From Calditrichia bacterium (GTDB taxonomy: Bacteria > Calditrichota > Calditrichia > RBG-13-44-9 > J075): a stretch of 64,000 nucleotides of DNA. Each line of letters opens with the position of its first letter. The stretch's first letter is position 1. The translations under genes and the position numbers were made by a program. The stretch covers positions 1 through 64,000 of the forward strand of contig JANQQU010000093.1 of NCBI GenBank assembly GCA_028284905.1, in the 5' to 3' direction. Of the stretch, positions 17,282 to 27,021 are shown in pieces. The notes under the pieces are model-generated. The model searched no databases. It worked only from the letters and a program-made list of their open reading frames with translations, and was not told where the DNA came from.

Positions 17282-17902
17282 GTGAGATTTTCAAACCGCT
17301 TTATCGTATCTGGTCTCTTCATTTTTCTGTTGGGATTTTTACCGTTGTCCGCTCAGCCGGATGTATCCCTGCTTTCTCTAAAAATCGGGTCTATCCGTAA
17401 TTTACAGGACGCTTCATTTGCCGAAAACAATCAACGCTCGCTTTACCCGGAACTGGAAATCGGCGGAAAGCTCCTCAACCCTTCCGTGCGCTGGTCCGCC
17501 TACTGGGGATTTTGGGATGATGGCATTTCCGAGCCACTGCCCGTTGCCGATCTTATTACCTACTCATACAGCAGCAATGTGGTTGGTGCCAGAATTACCT
17601 ATGCATTCAGCGAAGATCAATCCGGGCGGCCGCTCCCGTTAAAGCTGGGATTTTTTACCGGCTATTCTCATCACTTTGTGGAAGCGCAATATATCGCCGG
17701 CGGAGATTTTGCCGGAGAAGGTGGGGAAGATTTTACCGGGGAATTTAATGCTTTCGATTTCGGGGTTCAGCTTAGTTTCAAATTACGCGGAGCTTTTAAC
17801 CTGCTTATCGAAATGGAGCAATTTATTCCGATCAACCCGGAGCTAAGTCTGCTTAATACCAACCGGCGCGTTTACAAAACAGGATTGAACTTCAACTTTT
17901 GA
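17282..17902 (+). CDS. Outer-membrane protein, small barrel
   Basis: A 206-residue exported protein with signal peptide ending LPLSAQ (about residue 25). Alternating strands (VRWSAYWGFWDDG, LKLGFFTGYSHHFVEAQYI) and a terminal strand ending TGLNFNF indicate an eight-stranded barrel. The glycine- and glutamate-rich loop GGDFAGEGGEDFTGEF is notable. The start is a GTG with AAGGAG upstream. It begins the unit that carries the two-component system and may be part of its sensory or target set. Confidence 0.75.
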   Translation: MRFSNRFIVSGLFIFLLGFLPLSAQPDVSLLSLKIGSIRNLQDASFAENNQRSLYPELEIGGKLLNPSVRWSAYWGFWDDGISEPLPVADLITYSYSSNVVGARITYAFSEDQSGRPLPLKLGFFTGYSHHFVEAQYIAGGDFAGEGGEDFTGEFNAFDFGVQLSFKLRGAFNLLIEMEQFIPINPELSLLNTNRRVYKTGLNFNF

Positions 17903-17937
17903 GCGCAGCAGTGCAGAGAGATGAAATGGAGACAGTT

Positions 17938-18333
17938 ATGAAAGCAGCACAGTGGATCATCCTTGTTAGTATTGCCTTGCTTATTGTTGGTTGTGCCAGT
18001 CAACAGCAGCAACAACCGCAGGCCGTGAAAAAGGCGGTCGATTTTGGTGATTTTTATCGCCTGGTCGTAGAAGATGCATCGCCGGCAATGGCCAGTGAAC
18101 AACTCCGTCTCACTGTGGGTTACAGCGGCTGCAGCGATAATCATCCGTTTAAAGTAGATTACCGGGTAATCAACAGTAAAACCGCCGAAGTATGGCTGGT
18201 ACACGATGGTCTCGGTGAAGCCTGTGAGAAATTCATTACCGAAAGCCGGACACTGGATCTCCCCAAAGCGCTCCTTGCCTTTGAGAAAATTATGCTGCAA
18301 GTGCCCGGGGCAGAGCCAATATCTTTACGATAA
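17938..18333 (+). CDS. Lipoprotein preceding the histidine kinase
   Basis: A 131-residue lipoprotein: signal peptide ending LLIVGCASQ with Cys about residue 19, then a polyglutamine-rich linker (SQQQQQPQ) and a compact domain of about 100 residues (FGDFYRLVVEDASP..LTVGYSGCSDNHPF..EVWLVHDGLGEACEKF). Two further cysteines could form a disulfide. No named family. It ends 12 bp before the histidine kinase start, so it is cotranscribed and is a good candidate for a periplasmic input to that kinase. Confidence 0.75.
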   Translation: MKAAQWIILVSIALLIVGCASQQQQQPQAVKKAVDFGDFYRLVVEDASPAMASEQLRLTVGYSGCSDNHPFKVDYRVINSKTAEVWLVHDGLGEACEKFITESRTLDLPKALLAFEKIMLQVPGAEPISLR

Positions 18334-18345
18334 CTTATCGCTATC

Positions 18346-19776
18346 ATGAACTCGAAAACACCCCTCTTGCGCCGCTTGTCCTTCCGCGCCCGTATTATTA
18401 TAACTTTCACTTCGCTTACTGCGATATTACTGGTGATTATGGCGCAGGTCGGATATTATTCCGTGCGCACGCTATATCTCAATCAACTGTCCGAGCAAAC
18501 CGGACTGTTAACGCAGTTGATTGCTAAAAATCTCGGCACCCGCTACCTCACCTTTCTCGACCCACTGGCGAAGGATAATCCGGCATTTGATTATTATCAG
18601 CGAAACATGCAGGCCCAGGCGGATGCGATGCTGCTCCCGAATATTTTTATTTTTGATGATAACTTTAAAATTCTTGCCCGCGCGAATGAATCCCAGGCGG
18701 TCGGTAGTGTCGATACCCGCCTGCTGCTGAATAAAACCGAAATAGAGGCGTTGGCAGTCGGTAAATACAGCACTTCTCTGCCTTTCAAGGGGGACGACAA
18801 GCAATGGTATATGTGGGGGTTTTATCGCATGAATCGCCATCACTGGCTGGGGATCCAGGAGAATGCCAGTCGCTTAGAGCGGGTGGAATCGCTGGCGAGT
18901 TATTTCACCTGGATCAGCTTCGCGGGCATATTGCTTACCGGGCTGATCGGCTGGGTGCTGGCGAGAAGCCTCGCAAAGCCGGTGGAGAAGCTCATCAGTT
19001 TTAGCCAACTGCTCGGGCAGGGAAAATTTGACACTGCAATTCCGGAAGGCATCTACGGGGAATTGCAAACCCTGGCAAACGCGTTGGACAAAATGCGCCA
19101 TGATCTCGACCGGCATCATCAGGAGAAGGAGACGATGCTGGCGCAAATTGCCCATGAGATACGCAATCCACTCGGGGGAATGGAATTGCTGGCCGGTTTG
19201 GTCAGGGAAGATTTACAACAGCAGCAAGCGGATAGCGGTTATATTGATAAGATTTTATCCGAGATTGCCGGATTGAAATCTTTGATTAGCGATTATCTGA
19301 ATTACAGCCGGCCGCAACAGGCACGCCCGGAGATGGTCAATATCCCGGAAGTGCTTGCAGATGCCAGCACTGATTGGGAACAGGTGGTTTCGGAAAAGGA
19401 GATTCGTCTCTCAAAGATGCTGGAAACAGATACGATTTATTTCGATCGTCATCATCTCCGTCAAGTGCTTTCCAATTTACTGGGGAATAGTGCACAGGCA
19501 TCCCCGAAAAATGGGGAAATAACAATATCTGCTACAGCCGAAGGTAAAGATGTGGCGATATCAGTGGCGGACGAAGGTCCTGGCATTAGCCCGGAAAATA
19601 TTCCCAGAATCTTCGACCCGTTTTTTACCACCCGGGACGAAGGCACTGGCCTTGGCCTGGCGATCTGCCAGAAACTTTGCCGGGAAAACGGCATGGAAAT
19701 ACTGGTTGAAAATAATCCTGAGAGTGGTTGTACTTTTACTTTCCGCAGAAATACAAATGGAAAGCTTGCGGATTGA
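18346..19776 (+). CDS. Sensor histidine kinase (NtrB/ZraS-like)
   Basis: Membrane kinase that autophosphorylates and passes phosphate to the response regulator encoded at 20346. Two membrane segments (about 17-40 and 185-207) bracket a 145-residue periplasmic sensor domain. A HAMP linker follows (207-258). The phosphoacceptor is H270 in AQIAHEIRNPLGG. The ATPase domain has the N-box NLLGNSAQAS, DEGPGIS, FDPFFTT and GTGLGLAI. There is no PAS or receiver domain. A META lipoprotein lies between the kinase and its regulator, an unusual order. Confidence 0.93.
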   Translation: MNSKTPLLRRLSFRARIIITFTSLTAILLVIMAQVGYYSVRTLYLNQLSEQTGLLTQLIAKNLGTRYLTFLDPLAKDNPAFDYYQRNMQAQADAMLLPNIFIFDDNFKILARANESQAVGSVDTRLLLNKTEIEALAVGKYSTSLPFKGDDKQWYMWGFYRMNRHHWLGIQENASRLERVESLASYFTWISFAGILLTGLIGWVLARSLAKPVEKLISFSQLLGQGKFDTAIPEGIYGELQTLANALDKMRHDLDRHHQEKETMLAQIAHEIRNPLGGMELLAGLVREDLQQQQADSGYIDKILSEIAGLKSLISDYLNYSRPQQARPEMVNIPEVLADASTDWEQVVSEKEIRLSKMLETDTIYFDRHHLRQVLSNLLGNSAQASPKNGEITISATAEGKDVAISVADEGPGISPENIPRIFDPFFTTRDEGTGLGLAICQKLCRENGMEILVENNPESGCTFTFRRNTNGKLAD

Positions 19777-19920
19777 ACAAGATAAACGCTGTGAAAGTAT
19801 AACGAATGTAGCTAGCTAAAAATTGATTTCGTTTTTTATAATGCTTAAGCCTTCTTTATTTTTGGCTAAGGCATAAAATGTTTCAGAAAGTAAACTGCCC
19901 ATTTTAACGGGAGAAAAGTC

Positions 19921-20349
19921 ATGAAAAAATTACTTCTTATATCTCTACTGGCAATCTTTTTTGCCTGTAGTGGAACGGACACAACGGAACCTGACCCGGT
20001 CGCAGACTTAACTGCTGCGAGCTGGGAACTTAGCTTTATTATCCAGGATACGACGGTCTTTTTTACACCGGATGGCATCGATTACACAATTGAATTCAGC
20101 GAATCTGGCGAAGTGCACGGTAAAATTGCCTGCAACAGTTTTAGTGCCATTTATCGGACGACACCTGCGGATTCCCTGGAATTCCGGGATGTTACTTCTA
20201 CGCTGGTGTTATGTGCGACCGATCCGCTGGGAACGATGTATCTCAACGGGCTAGACACTGCTGGTTCCTATGAAATGGAAGAAAACAAGCTCTTCATCTA
20301 TTACAACAGCCGAAAGAGTGTTATGGTTTACGTGGCGGAACCGGAATGA
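19921..20349 (+). CDS. META-domain lipoprotein between kinase and regulator
   Basis: A 142-residue lipoprotein: signal peptide ending IFFACSGT with Cys at residue 16. The META domain is recognised by ASWELSFI, YTIEFSESGEVHGKIACNSFSAIY and TSTLVLCATDP, which hold the family's cysteine pair CN..C. META proteins (HslJ, YbbK) are envelope stress or drug-resistance related. It overlaps the response regulator start by 4 bp (ATGA), so the two are translationally coupled. It may report envelope state to the kinase; that is inferred from position. Confidence 0.85.
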   Translation: MKKLLLISLLAIFFACSGTDTTEPDPVADLTAASWELSFIIQDTTVFFTPDGIDYTIEFSESGEVHGKIACNSFSAIYRTTPADSLEFRDVTSTLVLCATDPLGTMYLNGLDTAGSYEMEENKLFIYYNSRKSVMVYVAEPE

Positions 20350-21704
20350 CAATCGGTAAGAAAAAAATTATTGTGGTGGACGATAATCCCACCATGCGGC
20401 TGGGAATGGTCGAAAGCCTGCGCCGGGAGGGATATGCGGTTAGCGAATTCGAAAATGGCGAAGCAGCATTGAAATCATTTCGAAAAAAGCCGGTGCCCCT
20501 GGTAATTACCGATTTGAAGATGGCTCCGCTCGATGGTATTGCACTGTTGCAGCAGATTAAGGAAACCCATCCCGGCACGGAAGTCATCGTCGTCTCTGCC
20601 TTTGGCACAGTGGAAACCGCAGTGCAAGCCATGCAGCTTGGCGCCGCAGATTTTCTCACAAAGCCGTTTTCGCCGGACGAGCTGCGGGTGCGGGTGAAAA
20701 ATGTTTGGGAACGCATTCAGCAACGCCGTACTCTCGACCAATTACTGGCCGAAAAGCAACTGCTGCACGATGAGCTGTTTCCGGAGATGATCGGAAACTC
20801 CCCGCCGATGCAACAACTGTTCGACCTGATACAGCGCATTGCGAAGGAAGACAGCACCATACTGATCGAAGGGGAAAGCGGCACCGGAAAAGAGCTTGCC
20901 GCCCGGGCAATTCATCAGAATAGTGAACGTAATGGGAAACCATTCATTAAGGTGAATTGCGGTGCTTTAAATGATAATTTGCTGGAAAGCGAATTGTTCG
21001 GTCATGAAAAAGGCGCTTTTACCGGGGCGATTCGCCAGAAAAAAGGGCGTTTCGAACTGGCCGATGGCGGCACCCTTTTTCTCGATGAAATTGGCGACAT
21101 TTCTACCGCGATGCAGGTGAAGCTGCTACGCGTGCTTCAAGAGAGAGAGTTTGAAAGAGTTGGCGGGGAAGTAACCATTACGGTAGATGTGCGGATTATC
21201 TGTGCCACCCATCGTAATTTGCCGCGACGGGTGCAGGAAGGGGAATTCCGGGAAGATCTTTACTATCGCCTTAGCGTTATTCCCATGCAGCTGCCGCCAT
21301 TGCGGGACAGACGGGAAGACATTCCCGAATTGGTGAATCATTTTCTGCAAAAACGCAGCCAGCCAAAGACGATTACAGCCGAGGGAATCAATTTGTTGAT
21401 GGAGTATTCCTGGCCGGGAAATATCCGTGAACTGGAAAATTTGATGGAGCGCCTGCAGGTGATCGCTCCCGGACCGGAAATTGATCCGCAACTTATCGCC
21501 GTTCATCTCGGCAGTGGTATCAGTCATAATACTTCCGGGCAGTACGACAATTTGCCTCTGGATGATGCACTTTATGCCTTTGAAAAGAACCTGATTGTTC
21601 ACGCGCTGAAAAAATGTGATAATGTTAAAAACCGGGCAGCGAAATTGCTCGGGATTAAAACCAGCACGCTTTACTATAAACTGGAGAAGTTTGATTTGCT
21701 GTAG
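20346..21704 (+). CDS. Sigma-54-dependent response regulator (NtrC/ZraR family)
   Basis: DNA-binding activator of sigma-54 promoters. The receiver domain covers about 5-120: acidic pocket VDDN at 11-14, phosphoacceptor D56 in VITDLKM, K106. The AAA+ domain covers about 147-380: GESGTGKE at 176-183, the sigma-54 contact loop GAFTGA at 223-228, Walker [13 protein letters not shown] Fis-type helix-turn-helix closes the protein ([20 protein letters not shown]). All key residues are present. Three sigma-54-like promoters with upstream dyads occur in this window and are candidate targets. A copy of the dispersed repeat begins at its stop codon. Confidence 0.95.
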   Translation: MTIGKKKIIVVDDNPTMRLGMVESLRREGYAVSEFENGEAALKSFRKKPVPLVITDLKMAPLDGIALLQQIKETHPGTEVIVVSAFGTVETAVQAMQLGAADFLTKPFSPDELRVRVKNVWERIQQRRTLDQLLAEKQLLHDELFPEMIGNSPPMQQLFDLIQRIAKEDSTILIEGESGTGKELAARAIHQNSERNGKPFIKVNCGALNDNLLESELFGHEKGAFTGAIRQKKGRFELADGGTLFLDEIGDISTAMQVKLLRVLQEREFERVGGEVTITVDVRIICATHRNLPRRVQEGEFREDLYYRLSVIPMQLPPLRDRREDIPELVNHFLQKRSQPKTITAEGINLLMEYSWPGNIRELENLMERLQVIAPGPEIDPQLIAVHLGSGISHNTSGQYDNLPLDDALYAFEKNLIVHALKKCDNVKNRAAKLLGIKTSTLYYKLEKFDLL

Positions 21705-21744
21705 AATGTCCAATGTCCAATATTCAATGTCCAATGTAAAAGTG
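21704..21744 (+). repeat. Third copy of the dispersed ~40-bp repeat
   Basis: Same architecture as the copies at 4008-4104: tandem TCCAATGTCCAAT words ending in CAATGTAAAAGTG. The match to the reverse complement of 4065-4104 is close over 40 bp. It begins at the last base of the response-regulator stop codon. Confidence 0.75.
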
Positions 21745-21823
21745 AGTAACTTGGAAATTGGGAGTTGATTATTCTAAATTGGAAATTTTTAGTTTAGATT
21801 TTACAAAAATTTAAAAACAACGC

Positions 21824-22456
21824 ATGAATACACGCCAACTCATTAAATTTTTCTTTAGCCTCTTCCTGCTGCTACCATTTTTGGGCGCGGCACAGGAGGT
21901 TGGTATCAGCACCCTAAAAATCAATTCCGGCCATTACGAGCTGGAAAAACCGCGTGGCATTGGGCTGGCTGCTGCATACCCGCTCAACAAGAATTTACGG
22001 CTGGTGGTTGAATATGGCTATTTCAAAAATGAACGGGTTTATTACGGTTTTCTGACTGGCGGCTTCTTTATCGCCGCGCCCCCGACGCCGCAATCGGTAG
22101 AAAGCAACACTACATTACATGTTGTAGAGATAAGCGTCATGGTCGATCTTTTTCGTATCCATCATTTTCAGATTAGCGCTAATCCTTCGCTCGGCTGGCA
22201 CATGCTGGACGCAAATCGTTATGGTCGCAGTAGCGGCGAAAGCGCTGATCTCTTCGGCGTTACCAAACCCGGTTTAGGATTTGCCCTTCGGCTGGAAACA
22301 CCAGATGTCCGTTCCCTGCCGTTCATTTTTTTCCTTTCCGGGAAAGCGAAAGTGCTCCTTTCGTCGAATATATTAATTACCGATGTGGAAGCGCCGTTTC
22401 ATGAAGAGATCGGCTTAACCCAGCTTCAGGCCGGGGTCAGTTTTCGCTTCAAATAA
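21824..22456 (+). CDS. Outer-membrane protein, small barrel
   Basis: A 210-residue exported protein. The signal peptide ends near LGAAQ (residue 24). Amphipathic strands, a loop of FIAAPPTPQS and a final strand GVSFRFK ending in an aromatic residue indicate a small beta-barrel. No family is recognised. It starts 119 bp after the response regulator and its stop overlaps the next gene's reading frame, so it may belong to the same regulated unit. It resembles the barrel at 17282 in size and in the opening STLKINSG versus SLKIGSI, perhaps a distant paralogue. Confidence 0.7.
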   Translation: MNTRQLIKFFFSLFLLLPFLGAAQEVGISTLKINSGHYELEKPRGIGLAAAYPLNKNLRLVVEYGYFKNERVYYGFLTGGFFIAAPPTPQSVESNTTLHVVEISVMVDLFRIHHFQISANPSLGWHMLDANRYGRSSGESADLFGVTKPGLGFALRLETPDVRSLPFIFFLSGKAKVLLSSNILITDVEAPFHEEIGLTQLQAGVSFRFK

Positions 22457-22482
22457 TGCAGGATGCAGATAAGAAGGCTTTT

Positions 22483-23493
22483 ATGAAATATTTTATGATA
22501 CCATTTATGTTACTTTTATGCCTCAGCGCAGCAGCGCTGCAGGCCCAGAGGATTACTACCGCCGAACGCGCCTATGATGAATTACAGACCGAACTCGCCA
22601 GTGAGCAATCCCGTCTGGACTCTCTCAATGGCTTACTGGCTGCCCAGGCTGCAAAAATCGATGCTACCAAGAAAAGCGCTTCTCCGGATCAGAACGCTAT
22701 CCGGGAAATGATGGCCGCCGGTCTGGAGATTAGCCGTCAGATCGAAAGCGCCCAACGCAGACAGGAGCAACTGAATGCCCGGGCTGCAGATCAGCGCCAT
22801 CTGCTTGCCGAGCAATATGCCGCCACGATTGATTCTCTGCGCCAGTTGGAAAACAATGGCGATTACCAGGGAGACCGCCAGAAGCTTCAGCAGCAAATTA
22901 GCGCCTATACCGAAAAATTTATTTTGTTCTCCCCGGCCTTTCAGGCGCTATCTTTTGATCCCCGCAAAATCGGGGATATTCATTTCGAGGAGATTGACGA
23001 TTCCCTGGAACGGGAAATAGCGCTCAGCTACCTGCAAAACGCCTTATCTGATGTCGACTCGCATCTGGTGCATATTCGCCGGAACAGCGATGCCATTTAC
23101 GCCACGATTCGTCTGGAAGAGAAAACCCGGGAGTTCCTGGAAGAAGTTGATGATCCTTCCTTTGGGTTGCTTTCCGGCGCTTCCGAAAACATTTCCGCGA
23201 CCGCTAATTTTGAATCTCAGGATGGCCGTACTAGCACCGGGGATGAAACGGCATTGGATGTTGCTACCGCGCCGGTGAGCGGCTTTACGAAGCAATTGGA
23301 AAGCATCTCACTATTCATTCGCCAGCTGGATATCGATGATCCGGATAATCTCCTGACTCACTGGCAAAATCGTAACGACGGCTCGCTGACGCTGGAAATG
23401 TATTTAGACCTTCTCAAAGATGCCGAAAAGCGCCTGGAATCCTACGCGAAGACCATTTCGCGGAAGCTGGAAACCGCCGGCGAAAATCGCTAA
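22483..23493 (+). CDS. Exported coiled-coil protein
   Basis: A 336-residue protein with signal peptide MKYFMIPFMLLLCLSAAALQAQ. A long alpha-helical coiled coil occupies about 25-130 (AERAYDELQTELASEQSRLDSL; ESAQRRQEQLNARAADQRHLLAEQY), then a helical C-terminal domain with FLEEVDDPSFGLL and a serine/threonine-rich linker. No enzymatic motif. The ATG at 22483 with AAGAAGG upstream is preferred; an earlier ATG at 22456 overlaps the previous stop. It is probably a periplasmic structural partner of the barrels on both sides. Confidence 0.75.
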   Translation: MKYFMIPFMLLLCLSAAALQAQRITTAERAYDELQTELASEQSRLDSLNGLLAAQAAKIDATKKSASPDQNAIREMMAAGLEISRQIESAQRRQEQLNARAADQRHLLAEQYAATIDSLRQLENNGDYQGDRQKLQQQISAYTEKFILFSPAFQALSFDPRKIGDIHFEEIDDSLEREIALSYLQNALSDVDSHLVHIRRNSDAIYATIRLEEKTREFLEEVDDPSFGLLSGASENISATANFESQDGRTSTGDETALDVATAPVSGFTKQLESISLFIRQLDIDDPDNLLTHWQNRNDGSLTLEMYLDLLKDAEKRLESYAKTISRKLETAGENR

Positions 23494-23526
23494 ACTATTC
23501 AATTCTCAATATTTGGGTTAACTATC

Positions 23527-24582
23527 TTGATTCGCTCTCAACAATCATCCGTTGCTGTACGGCAATATCTGCGAACGCTTTCGTTTGCTTTATTGATGCT
23601 GATGTCGGCGGTGTTAAATGGGGGAGAATTGAGTTACAAAATTAGCGGCGAAGGCGGGGGCGCGCGAACAGCTTTCGATTTTTTTACGCCGCAGCGATTT
23701 GCACTGGGGCGTTTTTTCGGGCAAATCCGCTACCAGGAAAAAAACCGCAACTATGATTGGCTACTGCAGGGGAATTTTCGGCCGGAGCTGTATTTATCGA
23801 CATCTACGACGGCAATATTAACACTCAATTTAAAAATGCAATTTCTGAAAAAAGGCCGTCACTTTCACTGGCAGTTTTTTTTCGAAAACAAGCAGCAGTA
23901 TCTTCGCCTCAGCGAGAACAACTTTGGCATAGATGTTATCCAGATTGGCGGACAGGGCATCTGGCCGATACGTCCCGGGAATATTCTTACCCTGACCACA
24001 GGCTATCACGCCAGGGATTTTTCCGGCAGCTTCGACAATAAAATCGATGCACTAAACGCCGTGCTTCAATGGCGAAAATCGATTAAAGGTGCAACACGGT
24101 TCGTCAGTGGTTTTTACGGGGAAACATTTGATATCAGTAGCATTACCAGCCTTACCCAATTCGGAAACCGCGATAGTAACCAGGGGTATCGATTTGGCCC
24201 GGAAATCGGATTGATGCATAAACGAAATTACGTTTTTAACGGCATTTACCGTTTTCTGCTGCACCGCTCGGACATCACCGATACCGATGCCCATGAACAC
24301 CATATCCGCCTGCTTGCCGGCAAGTTGATTAGCCGGGACTGGTCACTGTTCTTTTTGCTGGATTATTATATTCGGGATTTGTCTCTGGAAAATCAGGATA
24401 ATATCAACCTGCTCTACACCCCAATCGATACGGAAAACCGCTTTTACATCAAGCTGGAACGAGAGCTTGATACACGAAGCACCTTGTTCTTCCGTATCGA
24501 TTATCTCAATGAAGACCTTGCCCGCCAGGGCGTCAATTACTCCGGCTGGCAAGGTACTATTGGGCTTTCATTTCGCGATTAA
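23527..24582 (+). CDS. Outer-membrane beta-barrel protein
   Basis: A 351-residue exported protein. The signal peptide is LRTLSFALLMLMSAVLNGGE. The mature part consists of regularly spaced amphipathic strands with aromatic girdles (FHWQFFFENKQQYLRL; WSLFFLLDYYIRDLSL; TLFFRIDYLNED) and ends GTIGLSFRD. The start is a TTG at 23527 without a good ribosome-binding site; an internal ATG near 23596 would lose most of the signal peptide. Its stop lies 18 bp from that of the convergent ABC permease. Confidence 0.75.
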   Translation: MIRSQQSSVAVRQYLRTLSFALLMLMSAVLNGGELSYKISGEGGGARTAFDFFTPQRFALGRFFGQIRYQEKNRNYDWLLQGNFRPELYLSTSTTAILTLNLKMQFLKKGRHFHWQFFFENKQQYLRLSENNFGIDVIQIGGQGIWPIRPGNILTLTTGYHARDFSGSFDNKIDALNAVLQWRKSIKGATRFVSGFYGETFDISSITSLTQFGNRDSNQGYRFGPEIGLMHKRNYVFNGIYRFLLHRSDITDTDAHEHHIRLLAGKLISRDWSLFFLLDYYIRDLSLENQDNINLLYTPIDTENRFYIKLERELDTRSTLFFRIDYLNEDLARQGVNYSGWQGTIGLSFRD

Positions 24583-24600
24583 ATCTAAAATCAAAAATGT

Positions 24601-27021
24601 TTATTCGTAGCGCAACGCGTCCACCGGATTGGACAGCGCCGCACGAATTGTCTGGTATCCGATCGCTAGCGCCGTAATTATCAGCGTTACCACGATGGTC
24701 ACTGCAAATACTTCCCAGCCGATAGCAATCCGATAAGGATAATCCGCCAGCCAGCGATCCATCAGGAAATATGCCAGTGGGCCGGCAACTGCCAAAGCTG
24801 CTACGACCAGTTTCAGGAAAGATGTTGCGATTAAGCGGACAATCCCCGGCACTGTAGCACCAAGTGTCTTCCTGATGCCAATTTCCCGGGTTTTACGGGC
24901 GACGGTGAAAGAGGCCAGGGCGAATAATCCCAGGCAGGCAATGCTAATGGCGATCAGGGAGAAAAATCCGCTGACAGTGCCCATTCGCTCTTCCGCCCGG
25001 TATTGCTCGGCAAAGCGCTCGTTGACAAAGAAATAATCGAAAGAGCGCTGTGGGTCCAGACCAACCCATTTATCCTGTAGCAGCGATAATACACTTGAGA
25101 TGTTTTTGCCAGCCACTGCGACGGACATGTAATTATGTGCCCGGCTTTCCGTTGGGCGATAGTGGTGAATGACCGGGATGATTTCATTCTGCAGCGACTC
25201 GAAATGAAAATTTTTAACGACGCCGATAACGGTAAACGGCCGATTGCCGCGACGGACAGTTTTTCCGACGGCCGTCTGCCATCCCATAGCTTCTACTGCT
25301 GCCTCGTTGAGGATAATCGCTTCATCCGCATCAGTGGAAAATTCTGTGGAGAAATTTCGTCCTTCCAGAATCTCCATGCCAAATACATCAAAGAAATTCT
25401 CGTCGGCTACTGCGACCCGAATCCGCAACGGTTCCTCCCGCTGCCAGTCTTCCGGCCAGGCGAAGGTGTTCATGTTTGGATATTCACCAGGAACGCCAGA
25501 AGAAGAGGCAACGCCCCGAATACCAGCAGTTTGTAACAACTCATCCTTTAAGGCTTGTAAATGTACCGCGGCGGTTTCCCGGTCACTAAAATCTCCAACA
25601 TTAACGGGAATCGCCACAATATTGTCCTGACGGAAATTGAGATCCTGCGACTTCATAAACTCAATTTGCTGCCAAACGATAATGGTCCCCAATATCAGAA
25701 TAATCGACAGGCCAAATTGCACAACCACCAGGGTTTTGCGAACATTGCCAGTGGAGAGTAAACGGTGCCGCCATTTACCGCCAAATTTCTCTTTAGCCAG
25801 CCCGGAGGCATTTTTCAATGTATCAATCGGCTTGAAGCCGGAAAGAACCAGTGCAGGATAACTTCCGGAAATTAAGCCGACGGAAAGGCCAAGCAGAAGC
25901 AGTGTACCAATGACCGGTAAATTCGCGCCGATATCGAACGTCAATGCCAGTTCATAAAGATTGTTGAATGCCGGCAGCAGTAGCTTAGCCAGTCCCACAC
26001 CAATGACCAGGGCAAACATGCTGAGCATTAAAGATTCGCCGAGGAATTGCCAAATCAGCTGCAAACGCTGGGCGCCAAGCACTTTGCGCATGCCGATTTC
26101 CCGGGCGCGATCCAATGAGCGGGAAGTGGCCAGGTTCATAAAGTTGATAGAAGCAATCAGGAGAATCATCGCTGCGATGCCGAGTAAAATATATGCGTAG
26201 CGATTTGCACTGGTCTGTGCATTATAAAAGCCGGTAATCGGCAGTAATTTTAGCTGGTGATTTTTGCTGCCATTCGGACCATCGGTCCCCCAGGTTTTTT
26301 CTACCAGACCTGGTAATTTGGCCTGCAGCGCAGCAGCACTTTCCGGCGTATTAAGCTGAACATAGGTTTCCAGAAATGCGCTGTTCCAGTTTTGCTGGGC
26401 ATCTTCATCATCGGGGTCAATCAGGCTTTCTACATTTACCAGTAAATCCACTTCAATGGTCGAGTTCTCCGGCACCGGCGCGAGAACCCCACGTACCGTA
26501 TATTCGTTGCGGTAATTAATGCTGATTGTTTTTCCAATCGGGTTTTCATCGCCGAAATATTTTTCGGCGATTTCCTGGCTGAGGATAACAGCGCTGCGTT
26601 CTTTTAGCACGCTCTCACTGCCGCCGTTTGCCAATGGGAAGGTAAATATTTCCAGAAAGGCGGGATCCGCATATGTCACCCTGTCCTGAAATTTATTATC
26701 GCCGGAAATAACCCAGCGATTCCGGGTAAAAGCGCGGCTGGCGCTAACAACTTCCGGGTAATCCTGCTTCAGTTCGTTTGCCAGGGGAATCCAGGTATCA
26801 TATAATATTTGAGTGCCGGTGGCGGTATTACGCTCTTTGTAAACAATGAAGGTTTCATCGCCATTTTCATGGAAAGCATCATAGCTTAATTCGTTGCGGG
26901 CGTAAAGGAAAATTAGAATGGCTGCGGCGATGCCGATCGACAATCCGAGGATATTGATAAAGGCATGACCCCGATGCCGTAGCAAGTTACGAAACGTAAT
27001 CTTTAGATAATTGGCAAACAT
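24601..27021 (-). CDS. MacB/FtsX-type ABC permease (806 residues)
   Basis: Permease subunit of a mechanotransmitting ABC exporter with eight predicted membrane segments: about 22-42, 280-303, three near 330-410, and a second set near 430-450 and 690-790. Two MacB periplasmic core domains lie between, so the gene is an internal duplication. Coupling helices read REIGMRKVLG and REIGIRKTLG, and the protein ends NPVDALRYE. It lacks its own ATPase domain; the two ATPases just upstream (27483-28889) are the likely motors. A 460-bp gap with a terminator separates it from them. Two paralogues lie at 39292 and 46656. Confidence 0.9.
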   Translation of the reverse strand: MFANYLKITFRNLLRHRGHAFINILGLSIGIAAAILIFLYARNELSYDAFHENGDETFIVYKERNTATGTQILYDTWIPLANELKQDYPEVVSASRAFTRNRWVISGDNKFQDRVTYADPAFLEIFTFPLANGGSESVLKERSAVILSQEIAEKYFGDENPIGKTISINYRNEYTVRGVLAPVPENSTIEVDLLVNVESLIDPDDEDAQQNWNSAFLETYVQLNTPESAAALQAKLPGLVEKTWGTDGPNGSKNHQLKLLPITGFYNAQTSANRYAYILLGIAAMILLIASINFMNLATSRSLDRAREIGMRKVLGAQRLQLIWQFLGESLMLSMFALVIGVGLAKLLLPAFNNLYELALTFDIGANLPVIGTLLLLGLSVGLISGSYPALVLSGFKPIDTLKNASGLAKEKFGGKWRHRLLSTGNVRKTLVVVQFGLSIILILGTIIVWQQIEFMKSQDLNFRQDNIVAIPVNVGDFSDRETAAVHLQALKDELLQTAGIRGVASSSGVPGEYPNMNTFAWPEDWQREEPLRIRVAVADENFFDVFGMEILEGRNFSTEFSTDADEAIILNEAAVEAMGWQTAVGKTVRRGNRPFTVIGVVKNFHFESLQNEIIPVIHHYRPTESRAHNYMSVAVAGKNISSVLSLLQDKWVGLDPQRSFDYFFVNERFAEQYRAEERMGTVSGFFSLIAISIACLGLFALASFTVARKTREIGIRKTLGATVPGIVRLIATSFLKLVVAALAVAGPLAYFLMDRWLADYPYRIAIGWEVFAVTIVVTLIITALAIGYQTIRAALSNPVDALRYE

